From NCBI GenBank assembly GCA_030530785.1, contig JAUMUJ010000002.1:1-42986 (forward strand): DNA of 42,986 nucleotides, read 5' to 3'. Shown one piece after another: positions 33,546-42,986 of this stretch; position 1 is the stretch's first letter, and each line of letters opens with the position of its first letter. The position numbers and the translations under genes were made by a program. This stretch comes from Moraxella sp. GTDB taxonomy: Bacteria; Pseudomonadota; Gammaproteobacteria; Pseudomonadales; Moraxellaceae. The notes under the pieces are model-generated. The model had not been told where the DNA came from, searched no databases, and saw nothing but the letters and a program-made list of their open reading frames with translations.

Positions 33546-35177
33546 TTAGGATAAGGATTTTTTTGGGTGAAAGCTGTCGGGGTCGGCAAGCTGCCACATC
33601 TCATCTAGCACCTTGCGTCCACAGTCGCCTGTCAATAGCGAACCTGTGGCAATGAACTGATAATGTTCTGACAGTAGTTTAACCCAACCATCAGGCTGAC
33701 GACGTGCCAGATGATGTGGACGAAGTTCTGTGGGGTGGTCAATGCCCACCGCTCCGATGATGTCGGCAAGAGATTTTAAGGTGTTGGCATGAAAGTTTTT
33801 TACCCTTTGGGCTTTGTCAGGAATATCTAGGGCTTTTTGGCGAGATTTGTCTTGGGTGGCAACCCCCACAGGGCATTTGTTAGTATGACACGCACGAGAC
33901 TGAATGCAACCTAAGGCAAACATAAAACCACGAGCCGAGTTGCACCAATCCGCCCCCAATGCTATCATCTTGGCGATGTCAAAACCGCTGACGATTTTAC
34001 CGCTCACGCCCAGTTTTATCTTATCACGCACGCCTGCTCCAACCAATGTGTTTTGCACAAAAATGAGTGCATCCACAAGGGGCATACCCACCGTATCCAT
34101 AAACTCCACAGGGGCAGCTCCCGTGCCACCTTCTGAGCCATCAATGACGATAAAATCAGGGTAGTTATTCTCTTCTATCATCGCTTTGACAATCGCCATA
34201 AACTCCCAAGGACTGCCAATACACAGCTTAAAACCCACAGGCTTGCCACCTGACAATTCTCTTAATTGTTGCCAAAATTTAACCAGCTCTCTGGGGGTGC
34301 TAAACGATGAATGACCTGCTGGCGACAGGCAATCTTTGCCCATCTGTATCTCACGGGTGGTGGCAATCTCAGCGGTGATTTTGGACGCTGGTAACACCCC
34401 GCCTTTACCTGGTTTTGCTCCTTGTGAAAGTTTAATCTCTATCATCTTAACCTGTTCAAGGGTGGCTTTTTGGGCAAAGCTGGTGGGGTTAAAATTACCA
34501 TGTTCATCACGACAACCAAAATATGCTGTGCCAAGCTCCCAGATTAAATCACCCCCATGCTTATGATAGGGGCTGATGCTCCCTTCGCCCGTGTCATGGG
34601 CAAATCCGCCCATCTTTGCTCCACGATTTAGTGCTTCTACCGCCGCCGCTGATAATGCCCCAAAGCTCATCGCCGAGATGTTAAATAAGGATAAATCATA
34701 CGGCTTTTGGCAATGCTCATTACCGATGCGTACAGTGAATTTGCTGTCGGTGATTTTTTTACTTAATCCTGAATGCAAAAACCACTCACTACCGATGGTA
34801 TTTAGATTATTGATGCTACCAAAAGCGGTGGTGCTGTCCAAATCTTTGGCACGCTGATATACCAGCGAGCGTTGTTGGCGAGAAAAAGGAACTTCGTCTT
34901 GGTCGGTTTCTAAAAAATACTGGCGAATCTCTGGGCGAAAATTCTCTAAGAAAAAACGGATATGTCCTGAAATGGGGTAGTTTTTGAGTACTGCATGGCG
35001 TTTTTGTAGTATGTCATGTGTGCCGATGAGCGTAAAAATCAGGGCAATGCCAAACAGCCACCAGTTGGCTATCCATGCTCCGATGATGGTCAAAACGATG
35101 GCTAGCCAATAAATGCTGTGGCGTGGCAACACCAAAAATTCATAATTTTTGGCACGATAGGGTCTAGGAGTATTCAT
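33546..35177 (-). CDS. FMN-binding glutamate synthase-like protein, membrane-anchored
   Basis: 543 residues. After the start come two hydrophobic helices (about 18-36 and 37-56), then a charged linker. From about residue 100 onward it is the FMN/glutamate-site domain of the large glutamate synthase subunit: SAMSFGALSAAAVEALNRGA, GEGSISPYHKHGGDLIWE, QGAKPGKGGVLP, DGSEGGTGAAP and the cluster Cys motif CIQSRACHTNKCPVG. There is no glutamine amidotransferase domain and no GltD next door. Such stand-alone proteins (YerD-like) are common but their reaction is not firmly known. The membrane anchor suggests a membrane-associated redox role (inference). Confidence 0.85.
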   Translation of the reverse strand: MNTPRPYRAKNYEFLVLPRHSIYWLAIVLTIIGAWIANWWLFGIALIFTLIGTHDILQKRHAVLKNYPISGHIRFFLENFRPEIRQYFLETDQDEVPFSRQQRSLVYQRAKDLDSTTAFGSINNLNTIGSEWFLHSGLSKKITDSKFTVRIGNEHCQKPYDLSLFNISAMSFGALSAAAVEALNRGAKMGGFAHDTGEGSISPYHKHGGDLIWELGTAYFGCRDEHGNFNPTSFAQKATLEQVKMIEIKLSQGAKPGKGGVLPASKITAEIATTREIQMGKDCLSPAGHSSFSTPRELVKFWQQLRELSGGKPVGFKLCIGSPWEFMAIVKAMIEENNYPDFIVIDGSEGGTGAAPVEFMDTVGMPLVDALIFVQNTLVGAGVRDKIKLGVSGKIVSGFDIAKMIALGADWCNSARGFMFALGCIQSRACHTNKCPVGVATQDKSRQKALDIPDKAQRVKNFHANTLKSLADIIGAVGIDHPTELRPHHLARRQPDGWVKLLSEHYQFIATGSLLTGDCGRKVLDEMWQLADPDSFHPKKSLS

Positions 35178-35274
35178 AATGTCGGTCTGTCATGCAAAAA
35201 AAAACCATTATAGTACATTTTACGACTTTTTAATATCAATGACCACAAATTGATGAAAAAGCCTGATGAATGGC

Positions 35275-35967
35275 TTAATACAGCTCTGTCTTATCACCAA
35301 ACTGCCCGATGATTTCACATTGGACTGATTTTGCCTGACAGTTTGCCATGAGATTTTTAAATTCAAGCTGTTCTTGACTAAATAGATAAGTATTATTGGG
35401 GCGAGTGGTCATAAATAGTTGATATTTTCCATTTGGCAGTTTGCCTTTTAAGATGGCGACAAGGCTTTCTTGGACATCATCGCTTTGTTTGGTAAGTTGG
35501 CAGTCGCTTTTTTTGCCATGTTTTTTGACGTATTTTTCGGCTTTTTCTAGGGAGATTGACGATAAAGGTTCGCCTTTGGTTTTGGCGATACAGGACGCTA
35601 GGGCAAATGTCTCATGACCGACCGCTAAGCGATAATGCGTTTGGCTGTCTCTCCAAGCAAAGCTGGACGCACCCACAGTCCCTGTGCTTGGACTGTATGC
35701 CACGGCAAATTTACCTTTATCCATCAAGATGGACGGAGTGCTTAAATCTATGGGTTTTTGATGGTAGGGATGTTGTTGGGCTTGGTAGTAGCCGTTTTGT
35801 TGCATGGCTTGCTGTTGCTGTTGCATTTGCCACGCCTGCTGTTGTTGGCGTACGCAGTTTCCATAGTTGGGCAAATTGGGTGAACACGCCAACGCATTTT
35901 GACCGATACCCATTGCCATAAACGCTACTGTGCCAAATAAGGCGGATTTAAAAAGGGGATATTTCAT
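35275..35967 (-). CDS. Secreted protein with Gln-rich segment (DUF4189-like)
   Basis: 230 residues from the ATG at 35967 (AGGAAAA before it); the frame is open further upstream, but that part overlaps a decayed gene. Signal peptide to residue 27 (NALA-CSP). Residues 40-58 are a glutamine/methionine run broken by Ala and Trp. The following part (FAVAYSPSTGTVGASSFAWRDSQTHY, FALASCIAKTKG) resembles DUF4189 domains in composition and Cys placement. C-terminal half mixed, with Cys in SDCQL, MANCQ and VQCEI. It is likely periplasmic or surface-exposed. Function unknown. Confidence 0.65.
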   Translation of the reverse strand: MKYPLFKSALFGTVAFMAMGIGQNALACSPNLPNYGNCVRQQQQAWQMQQQQQAMQQNGYYQAQQHPYHQKPIDLSTPSILMDKGKFAVAYSPSTGTVGASSFAWRDSQTHYRLAVGHETFALASCIAKTKGEPLSSISLEKAEKYVKKHGKKSDCQLTKQSDDVQESLVAILKGKLPNGKYQLFMTTRPNNTYLFSQEQLEFKNLMANCQAKSVQCEIIGQFGDKTELY

Positions 35968-35998
35968 AAAAATTTTCCTAAATAAAAAAACGGACCGC

Positions 35999-36306
35999 TT
36001 AGAGTGTGAGCACACGTCGTTGGCACGGATAACCACCGATGTGATGGCTTGGGGTCGTGTCGCTCATGGGCAGACGCCCTGTGTATGTCGCCAACAGATT
36101 GTCTTGATTGGGAATGGGTTTGCCAAAATCCGACACGGCATGGATAAATCTTAGGTTTAGGCGTGCCGTTGATTGTGATGTCGGCTTTATGGAGCAATGT
36201 CACCATACCAAGCAGGTGTAAGGGTAGCGACAGGCTCATTTGGTGTGGCGATTAATTGACAAGCAGATAAACTCATGACAATCTCTTGTGTGATTAAGCA
36301 TTTCAT
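35999..36306 (-). pseudogene. Frameshifted small gene, probable lipoprotein
   Basis: Between the Gln-rich protein and purB the minus strand has a frame starting at 36306: MKCLITQEIVMSLSAC, then QLIATPNEPVATLTPAWYGD and IAP, ending in TAA near 36190. Downstream a second frame reads LRFIHAVSDFGKPIPNQDNL, LATYTGRLPMSDTTP and SHHIGGYPCQRRVLTL to a TAA at 35999-36001. Both look like coding sequence and belong to different frames, so the gene seems broken by one or more indels between about 36150 and 36190. The first part fits a lipoprotein start (LSAC). Family not recognised. Confidence 0.45.
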
Positions 36307-36315
36307 TAAAATCAA

Positions 36316-36340
36316 AAATGGCGATACATGACCGCCATTT
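36316..36340 (-). terminator. Terminator of purB
   Basis: AAATGGCG / CGCCATTT with a nine-base loop, followed on the minus strand by TTGATTTT. It starts 28 bases after the purB stop. Confidence 0.8.
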
Positions 36341-36368
36341 TATAGAAAGATGTCTTTGATTGCAAAGA

Positions 36369-38956
<2,588 letters not shown>

Positions 38957-39033
38957 AAGGTTATCCTTTAAAATAAATGCCAAAGGGCGTGGCGACATTA
39001 TCGGTTAAAATGCCACGAATAGCAACCGAAAAT

Positions 39034-39708
39034 TTATGGCACAAGCTCAATTGTTCCTGATATGTGATAACGTAATGTGCTGTCGCCTGATGATAAAGTA
39101 GGCTCTCTTGCATCCATCATCTCTGACATGGCGACACTTTTTAGCATGGGGGCGTAGTGGGTGTTTTGCTCATCTAATTTGGCACTGATGAGCCGATATT
39201 CTTTTGCTCCAAAAGCTTCGGTTACATTTTGGGCATCTTGCTGAAAACGAGCAATCGCCATCTGCATTAGTGTGGTTTTGTGCTGTTGCCTGCTTTGTTC
39301 AGAGACATCAAAACTTAGGCTATCCATTGTCATGATGGTTTGTAATCTGCCAATAAGCTCGCCTGCTTGCTCAAAATTTTGGCTGTTTAATGTGATGGAC
39401 ACCGACCCTGTCAAACCGATGATTTTGCCGTTTTTGTCGTGTCTGGGGTGGGCGTATTGGTTACCTGTGGAGAGCTTGACATCGGGATAATTTTTGGCGA
39501 TGGACATGGCTTGTGATAAGGCATGATTTAAGGTAACAGACAGCGTTTTTGCGTCTGTGGCTTGGGCGGTTTTGCTGAGTGTGGCGTGTAATTCGTCATT
39601 GGCAATGCTTTGGCTAATCTCACTATTTAGGCTGATTTGCGGATAATTTTGGGCAAATGCAGGCGTGGCAACAAGACAAAATGCCCACAGTAAGGGTTTT
39701 AGTGGCAT
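39034..39708 (-). CDS. SIMPL (DUF541) domain periplasmic protein
   Basis: 224 residues. Signal peptide to residue 19 (ATPAFA-QN). The rest follows the SIMPL pattern: ISLNSEISQSIANDELHATL near the start, DVKLSTGNQYAHPRHD in the middle, and a C-terminal VTEAFGAKEYRLISAKLDEQ followed by YHISGTIEL. Family members (such as E. coli YggE) are periplasmic or outer-membrane associated and have been linked to oxidative stress, with no defined reaction. It lies 77 bases upstream of the L,D-transpeptidase gene on the same strand. Confidence 0.85.
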   Translation of the reverse strand: MPLKPLLWAFCLVATPAFAQNYPQISLNSEISQSIANDELHATLSKTAQATDAKTLSVTLNHALSQAMSIAKNYPDVKLSTGNQYAHPRHDKNGKIIGLTGSVSITLNSQNFEQAGELIGRLQTIMTMDSLSFDVSEQSRQQHKTTLMQMAIARFQQDAQNVTEAFGAKEYRLISAKLDEQNTHYAPMLKSVAMSEMMDAREPTLSSGDSTLRYHISGTIELVP

Positions 39709-39814
39709 GATTGCTCCTTAAAATGCAAAAAATGCCATTATAGCACATCGCATGAGATGTAAGCGTAAATTTTAACCGTTTGTCGGGGCTTGTGGTGGTG
39801 GTTTTAATTTTTTG

Positions 39815-39843
39815 TTGAATGCAACATGGTGTCAGCGTATAAT
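39815..39843 (+). promoter_or_regulatory. Promoter of glnA
   Basis: TTGAAT-N17-TATAAT, 35 bases before the glnA ATG. It looks sigma70-type. I see no sigma54 GG-N10-GC element close by, unlike the nitrogen-regulated glnA promoter of enterics. Confidence 0.75.
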
Positions 39844-39878
39844 GTGGCTTTCGTCTTTGATAATTTTTGGGAGTTTTC

Positions 39879-41288
39879 ATGTCAAATAAACTGCTTGACC
39901 TTATCCAATCTGCCGATGCCAAATGGGTGGATTTTCGCTTTACTGACACACAAGGCAAAGAAATGCACTTAACTTTTCCTGCTTACAGTGTGGATGAAGA
40001 CACCCTAGAAGATGGTAAAATGTTTGATGCATCTAGTGTGGCAGGCTGGAAAGGTGTAGAAAGCTCGGACATGATACTTCTGCCTGACCCTGATACGGCA
40101 TACCTTGACCCGTTTTTTGAAGTGCCAACGGTGGTGGTAACTTGTGATGTCATTGAACCTGATACCATGCAAGGCTATGCCAAAGACCCACGCTCCATCG
40201 CTCGCCGTGCTGAAATTTACCTAAAATCTACGGGGCTTGGCGACAAGGTGTTGGTCGGTCCTGAACCTGAATTTTTTGTGTTTGATGAAGTCAAATGGGA
40301 CATTGATATGTCGGGGGCAAGACACACTGTCATCAGTGAATCGGCAGCGTGGAGTACCAACAAAGACTATGCGTGGGGCAATCATGGTCAGCGTCCTACC
40401 GTCAAAGGGGCGTATGCGGTTGTGCCACCCATTGATCATCATCACGATATGAGGGCGGTGATGTGTGAGCGGATTGAAGACATCATGGGTTCAGGTCGCA
40501 TTGAAGTGCATCATCATGAAGTGGCAAGCGGTCAGTTGGAGATTGGCATTTCGTTTAATACGCTGGTTAAAAAAGCAGACGAAGTTCAGCAGTTTAAATA
40601 TGTGGTACAAAATGTTGCCAATCAATTTGGTAAAACCGCCACCTTTATGCCAAAACCCCTAGTTGGCGATAACGGCTCAGGTATGCACGTTAATATCTCC
40701 ATCTCAAAAGACGGCGAAAATACGTTCAGTGGTGATGAGTATGCAGGACTGTCTAAGACGGCTTTGTATTTTATCGGGGGGGTCATCAAGCACGCCCGTG
40801 CCTTAAACGCCATCACCAACCCCAGCACCAACAGCTACAAACGTCTCGTGCCACATTATGAAGCCCCGATTAAATTGGCGTATTCAGCATCTAACCGTTC
40901 GGCATCCATTCGTATTCCCCACGTCAATAGCCCAAAAGCGGTGCGGGTTGAAGTGCGTTTTCCTGACCCGTCTGCCAACCCTTATCTGGCGTTTTCTGCC
41001 ATTTTGATGGCAGGACTTGATGGCATTGAAAATAAGATAGATGCAGGCGAAGCGTCTGATAAAAACTTATACGATTTGCCCCCCGAAGAAGAAATGCTTA
41101 TCCCAACGGTTGCCGAAAACTTAGAAGTGGCATTAAACGCCTTGCGTGATGACCATGAGTTTTTGTTAAAAGGCGGGGTATTTACCAAAGAGATGATTGA
41201 TGATTATATCGCCTTAAAGATGAAAGAAGTTTGCCGTATCAACGAAGCGGTACACCCCTTAGAATTTGAGATGTATTATCGGGTGTGA
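39879..41288 (+). CDS. glnA: Glutamine synthetase type I
   Basis: 469 residues from the ATG at 39879, GGGAG before it. Makes glutamine from glutamate, ammonia and ATP as a dodecamer. Motifs: [16 protein letters not shown] near 47-62, [11 protein letters not shown], the metal/ATP site [10 protein letters not shown], and [12 protein letters not shown]. Tyr398 in [11 protein letters not shown] is the adenylylation site of the beta subtype, so control by GlnE is expected. glnL/ntrC are not next to it. Confidence 0.97.
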   Translation: MSNKLLDLIQSADAKWVDFRFTDTQGKEMHLTFPAYSVDEDTLEDGKMFDASSVAGWKGVESSDMILLPDPDTAYLDPFFEVPTVVVTCDVIEPDTMQGYAKDPRSIARRAEIYLKSTGLGDKVLVGPEPEFFVFDEVKWDIDMSGARHTVISESAAWSTNKDYAWGNHGQRPTVKGAYAVVPPIDHHHDMRAVMCERIEDIMGSGRIEVHHHEVASGQLEIGISFNTLVKKADEVQQFKYVVQNVANQFGKTATFMPKPLVGDNGSGMHVNISISKDGENTFSGDEYAGLSKTALYFIGGVIKHARALNAITNPSTNSYKRLVPHYEAPIKLAYSASNRSASIRIPHVNSPKAVRVEVRFPDPSANPYLAFSAILMAGLDGIENKIDAGEASDKNLYDLPPEEEMLIPTVAENLEVALNALRDDHEFLLKGGVFTKEMIDDYIALKMKEVCRINEAVHPLEFEMYYRV

Positions 41289-41382
41289 TAAATAATGGGA
41301 CAGACGGCATAAGTTTTATCTTGTGCCGTTTTGTTTTTGGATGGGATTTTAGTACAATGTTTTTTATTTTTGGAGAAAAGCG

Positions 41383-41874
41383 ATGTTAAGATTAACCGTT
41401 GGGCTGATGTTGGCAGGCGTGATTTATGTGCCGTCTGCTTTGGCATACACCATCAGCATTACCGAACCTAAGGTAGACAGAGCTTATCACAGACCTGCCC
41501 AAACGATAGAGGTGGTGGCAGATGTCAGTCCCCGCCTGCCCACAGGTTATACCACCGCCATTTTATTAAATGGCAAAGTGGTCGCTGATGGGCTGACCGC
41601 CAGTTTGCCCACGCATGAGCTAGATCCAAACAGTTATCAGTTGTCCGCCATCATCATGGATAAAAATGCCAAAACGGTTGCCAAAGATGAGCGGACAGTT
41701 TATGTCATTCAAAAAGCACGTCTTGCCCATGCCAAACAAAACGCCATCAAAGAGCGTGAGTCCTATGATGATTTGTCTTGGTACAAAAAAGCATGGATTG
41801 GCATTCACCCCAAAAAACAAGCCCCCCAAGATGTTAATGAACAAACCCCCACTTGGCACATTAAGAGCCAATAG
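41383..41874 (+). CDS. Periplasmic protein of unknown function downstream of glnA
   Basis: 163 residues; GGAG before the ATG at 41383. Signal peptide MLRLTVGLMLAGVIYVPSALA (residue 21). Residues 22-105 look like an immunoglobulin-like beta sandwich (ISITEPKVDRAYHRPAQTIEVVADVSP, TTAILLNGKVVADG, YQLSAIIMDKNAKTV, RTVYVIQKA). The rest is a charged helix and a basic, Pro-containing tail. Many Moraxellaceae have a small secreted protein after glnA, which supports it being a real gene. Function unknown. Confidence 0.72.
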   Translation: MLRLTVGLMLAGVIYVPSALAYTISITEPKVDRAYHRPAQTIEVVADVSPRLPTGYTTAILLNGKVVADGLTASLPTHELDPNSYQLSAIIMDKNAKTVAKDERTVYVIQKARLAHAKQNAIKERESYDDLSWYKKAWIGIHPKKQAPQDVNEQTPTWHIKSQ

Positions 41875-41943
41875 TGTTTAAATTGCCAAAGTTTGCCAAA
41901 CATATTATAATAAAAATTTATTCATGATAATTTGGGGTACGTT

Positions 41944-42843
41944 ATGGACTGGAAAGGTCGTAGACAAAGCACCAACATAGAAGACCGTCGTGGTGGCGGA
42001 GCAAAAAAAGCAGGCGGGATTGGTATTGGCAGTATCATCATCGCCTTGATTGTGTGGAAAGTGTTTGGTATCAGCCCTGAAACCACACTTGGGGTAACTC
42101 AGCAGATTAACCAAGCCACACAGTCTGGTTCTCCTGCACAAGAAACTGCCAGCCAAGCGGAGTCTCGTGAGTTTGTGGCAACGGTGCTGGCAGACACCGA
42201 AGATGTGTGGACACCGATTTTTCAGAAGTTAGGCGGTACCTATCGCCCACCAACACTGGTCATGTTCACAGGGTCGGTGCGGTCAGCTTGTGGTTCTGCC
42301 ACGTCCGCCAGCGGTCCTTTTTATTGTCCTGCCGACCAAAAAGTGTATTTGGACACGCAATTTTTTACCGACATGAGACGACAAATGGGTATCACAGGTG
42401 AGCAGGCAGGCAGTACTCAGCTGTCCACACAGGGGCAGGCGGGTGATTTTGCTCAGGCTTATGTTATCGCTCATGAAGTGGGTCATCATGTACAAACTTT
42501 GCTTGGCATTTCAAATCAGGTCCGCCAAGCCCAATCTCAAACCAGCCAAAAAAATGCCAATCAGCTGTCCGTCCGTCAAGAGTTACAGGCAGATTGTTTT
42601 GCAGGGCTGTGGGCTCATCATAACCACAAACGCACGCAGTTTTTACAGCAAGGCGACATTGAAGAAGCCTTAGATGCTGCCGAAAAAATTGGCGATGATT
42701 ACTTGCAACATAAAGCTCACGGACACAGCGTGCCTGACAGTTTTACGCATGGCACGAGCGAACAGCGCAAACGTTGGTTTTATCGGGGTTTTGAGTCGGG
42801 CGACATACAAAAATGCGACACCTTTGGGGTTGATAGGGTTTAG
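41944..42843 (+). CDS. YpfJ-type neutral zinc metallopeptidase
   Basis: 299 residues from the ATG at 41944, with GGGG ten bases before it. The N-terminal MDWKGRRQSTNIEDRRG is the family start, followed by one membrane helix at about 25-42, so the catalytic domain is probably periplasmic. The zinc motif HEVGH is at 177-181 (AYVIAHEVGHHVQTLLG), with ELQADCFAGLWAHH near 212-225 giving the third ligand. E. coli YpfJ has 287 residues. Substrates are not known. A terminator follows. Confidence 0.92.
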   Translation: MDWKGRRQSTNIEDRRGGGAKKAGGIGIGSIIIALIVWKVFGISPETTLGVTQQINQATQSGSPAQETASQAESREFVATVLADTEDVWTPIFQKLGGTYRPPTLVMFTGSVRSACGSATSASGPFYCPADQKVYLDTQFFTDMRRQMGITGEQAGSTQLSTQGQAGDFAQAYVIAHEVGHHVQTLLGISNQVRQAQSQTSQKNANQLSVRQELQADCFAGLWAHHNHKRTQFLQQGDIEEALDAAEKIGDDYLQHKAHGHSVPDSFTHGTSEQRKRWFYRGFESGDIQKCDTFGVDRV

Positions 42844-42856
42844 TGATTGATGTCTA

Positions 42857-42885
42857 AAAAACTTGATCGTTGGGTCAAGTTTTTT
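42857..42885 (+). terminator. Terminator after the metallopeptidase gene
   Basis: AAAACTTGA / TCAAGTTTT with a short loop and T tract, 14 bases after the stop. Confidence 0.85.
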
Positions 42886-42901
42886 GGTTTTTGATGACAA
42901 T

Positions 42902-42929
42902 AAAAAACCTACCATCATGGTAGGTTTTT
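42902..42929 (-). terminator. Terminator of tRNA-Asp
   Basis: AAAACCTACCA / TGGTAGGTTTT with a three-base loop and T run on the minus strand, five bases past the tRNA CCA end. Confidence 0.85.
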
Positions 42930-42933
42930 CATA

Positions 42934-42986
42934 TGGCGCAGCGGACGGGACTCGAACCCGCGACCCCCGGCGTGACAGGCCGGTAT
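42934..42986 (-). tRNA. tRNA-Asp (GTC), 5' end outside the window
   Basis: Minus-strand CCGGC-CTGTCAC-GCCGG anticodon stem-loop with anticodon GTC, T-arm GCGGG-TTCGAGT-CCCGT, acceptor strand CCGCTGC, discriminator G and encoded CCA. The window ends in the anticodon-arm region. Confidence 0.93.

Noticed and set aside
36000-36240. 91-residue minus-strand frame ending HTLSGPFFYLGKFL
   Set aside because: It is the third frame over the broken gene and has unlikely composition; the two frames given for the pseudogene look more like coding sequence.

Overview
The window looks like a chromosomal segment of a gammaproteobacterium of the Moraxellaceae, most likely Moraxella. The evidence is the AT-rich intergenic DNA, the trpG-trpD-trpC block without trpE or trpF, the purM/purN/purD/purB set, many small lipoproteins and periplasmic proteins, and extended -10 promoters of the TG-N-TAAAAT or TACAAT kind. 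I cannot fix the species. Most of the window is ordinary housekeeping DNA. The accessory part is a long CRISPR array at 3.8-6.7 kb.

Layout. 1-3.6 kb: 3' part of a tRNA with a CAT anticodon, a small coding remnant, a pirin, a small WG-repeat protein, an LrgA/LrgB-type membrane pair and a lipoprotein. 3.8-6.9 kb: a type I-F-like CRISPR array of 48 intact repeats plus one degenerate end repeat. It is read leftward, with its leader on the right at 6735-6855. No intact cas gene is present. Just upstream of the leader a perfect inverted repeat with a U-tract follows a short reading frame whose C-terminus (YGVNN...TTVPHW) resembles the end of Cas6f/Csy4. I infer that a cas operon was once here and has been lost or moved.

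7.3-10.1 kb: dusB and a succinate/acetate CoA-transferase. 10.2-14.3 kb: two large lipoproteins of unknown function. 14.4-16.8 kb: dapF, an unknown protein and nicotinamidase. 16.9 kb: tRNA-Leu(TAG). 17.2-21.6 kb: rimO, a small periplasmic protein, an SMR exporter with its TetR regulator and a clear operator, queC and a MarC-type membrane protein. 21.7-24.2 kb: trpGDC. 24.3-30.4 kb: a DUF1287 protein, an ABC1/UbiB-type kinase, purD, exonuclease III, a 5'-nucleotidase, a lipoprotein and a DUF2057 protein. 30.4-33.5 kb: an Hda-like DnaA regulator, purM and purN, with a wrecked VapBC toxin-antitoxin locus between the two pur genes.

33.5-43 kb: an FMN glutamate-synthase-like protein, a secreted Gln-rich protein, a frameshifted gene, purB, an L,D-transpeptidase, a SIMPL protein, glnA, a periplasmic protein, a YpfJ-type zinc peptidase and part of tRNA-Asp.

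Functional links: four purine steps (PurD, PurM, PurN, PurB), three tryptophan steps (TrpG, TrpD, TrpC), tRNA and ribosome modification (DusB, QueC, RimO), and cell-wall supply and cross-linking (DapF, L,D-transpeptidase). The most unusual material is the CRISPR locus (lost cas operon, a block of variant repeats, two spacers that seem to read the same protein site) and the VapBC scar.
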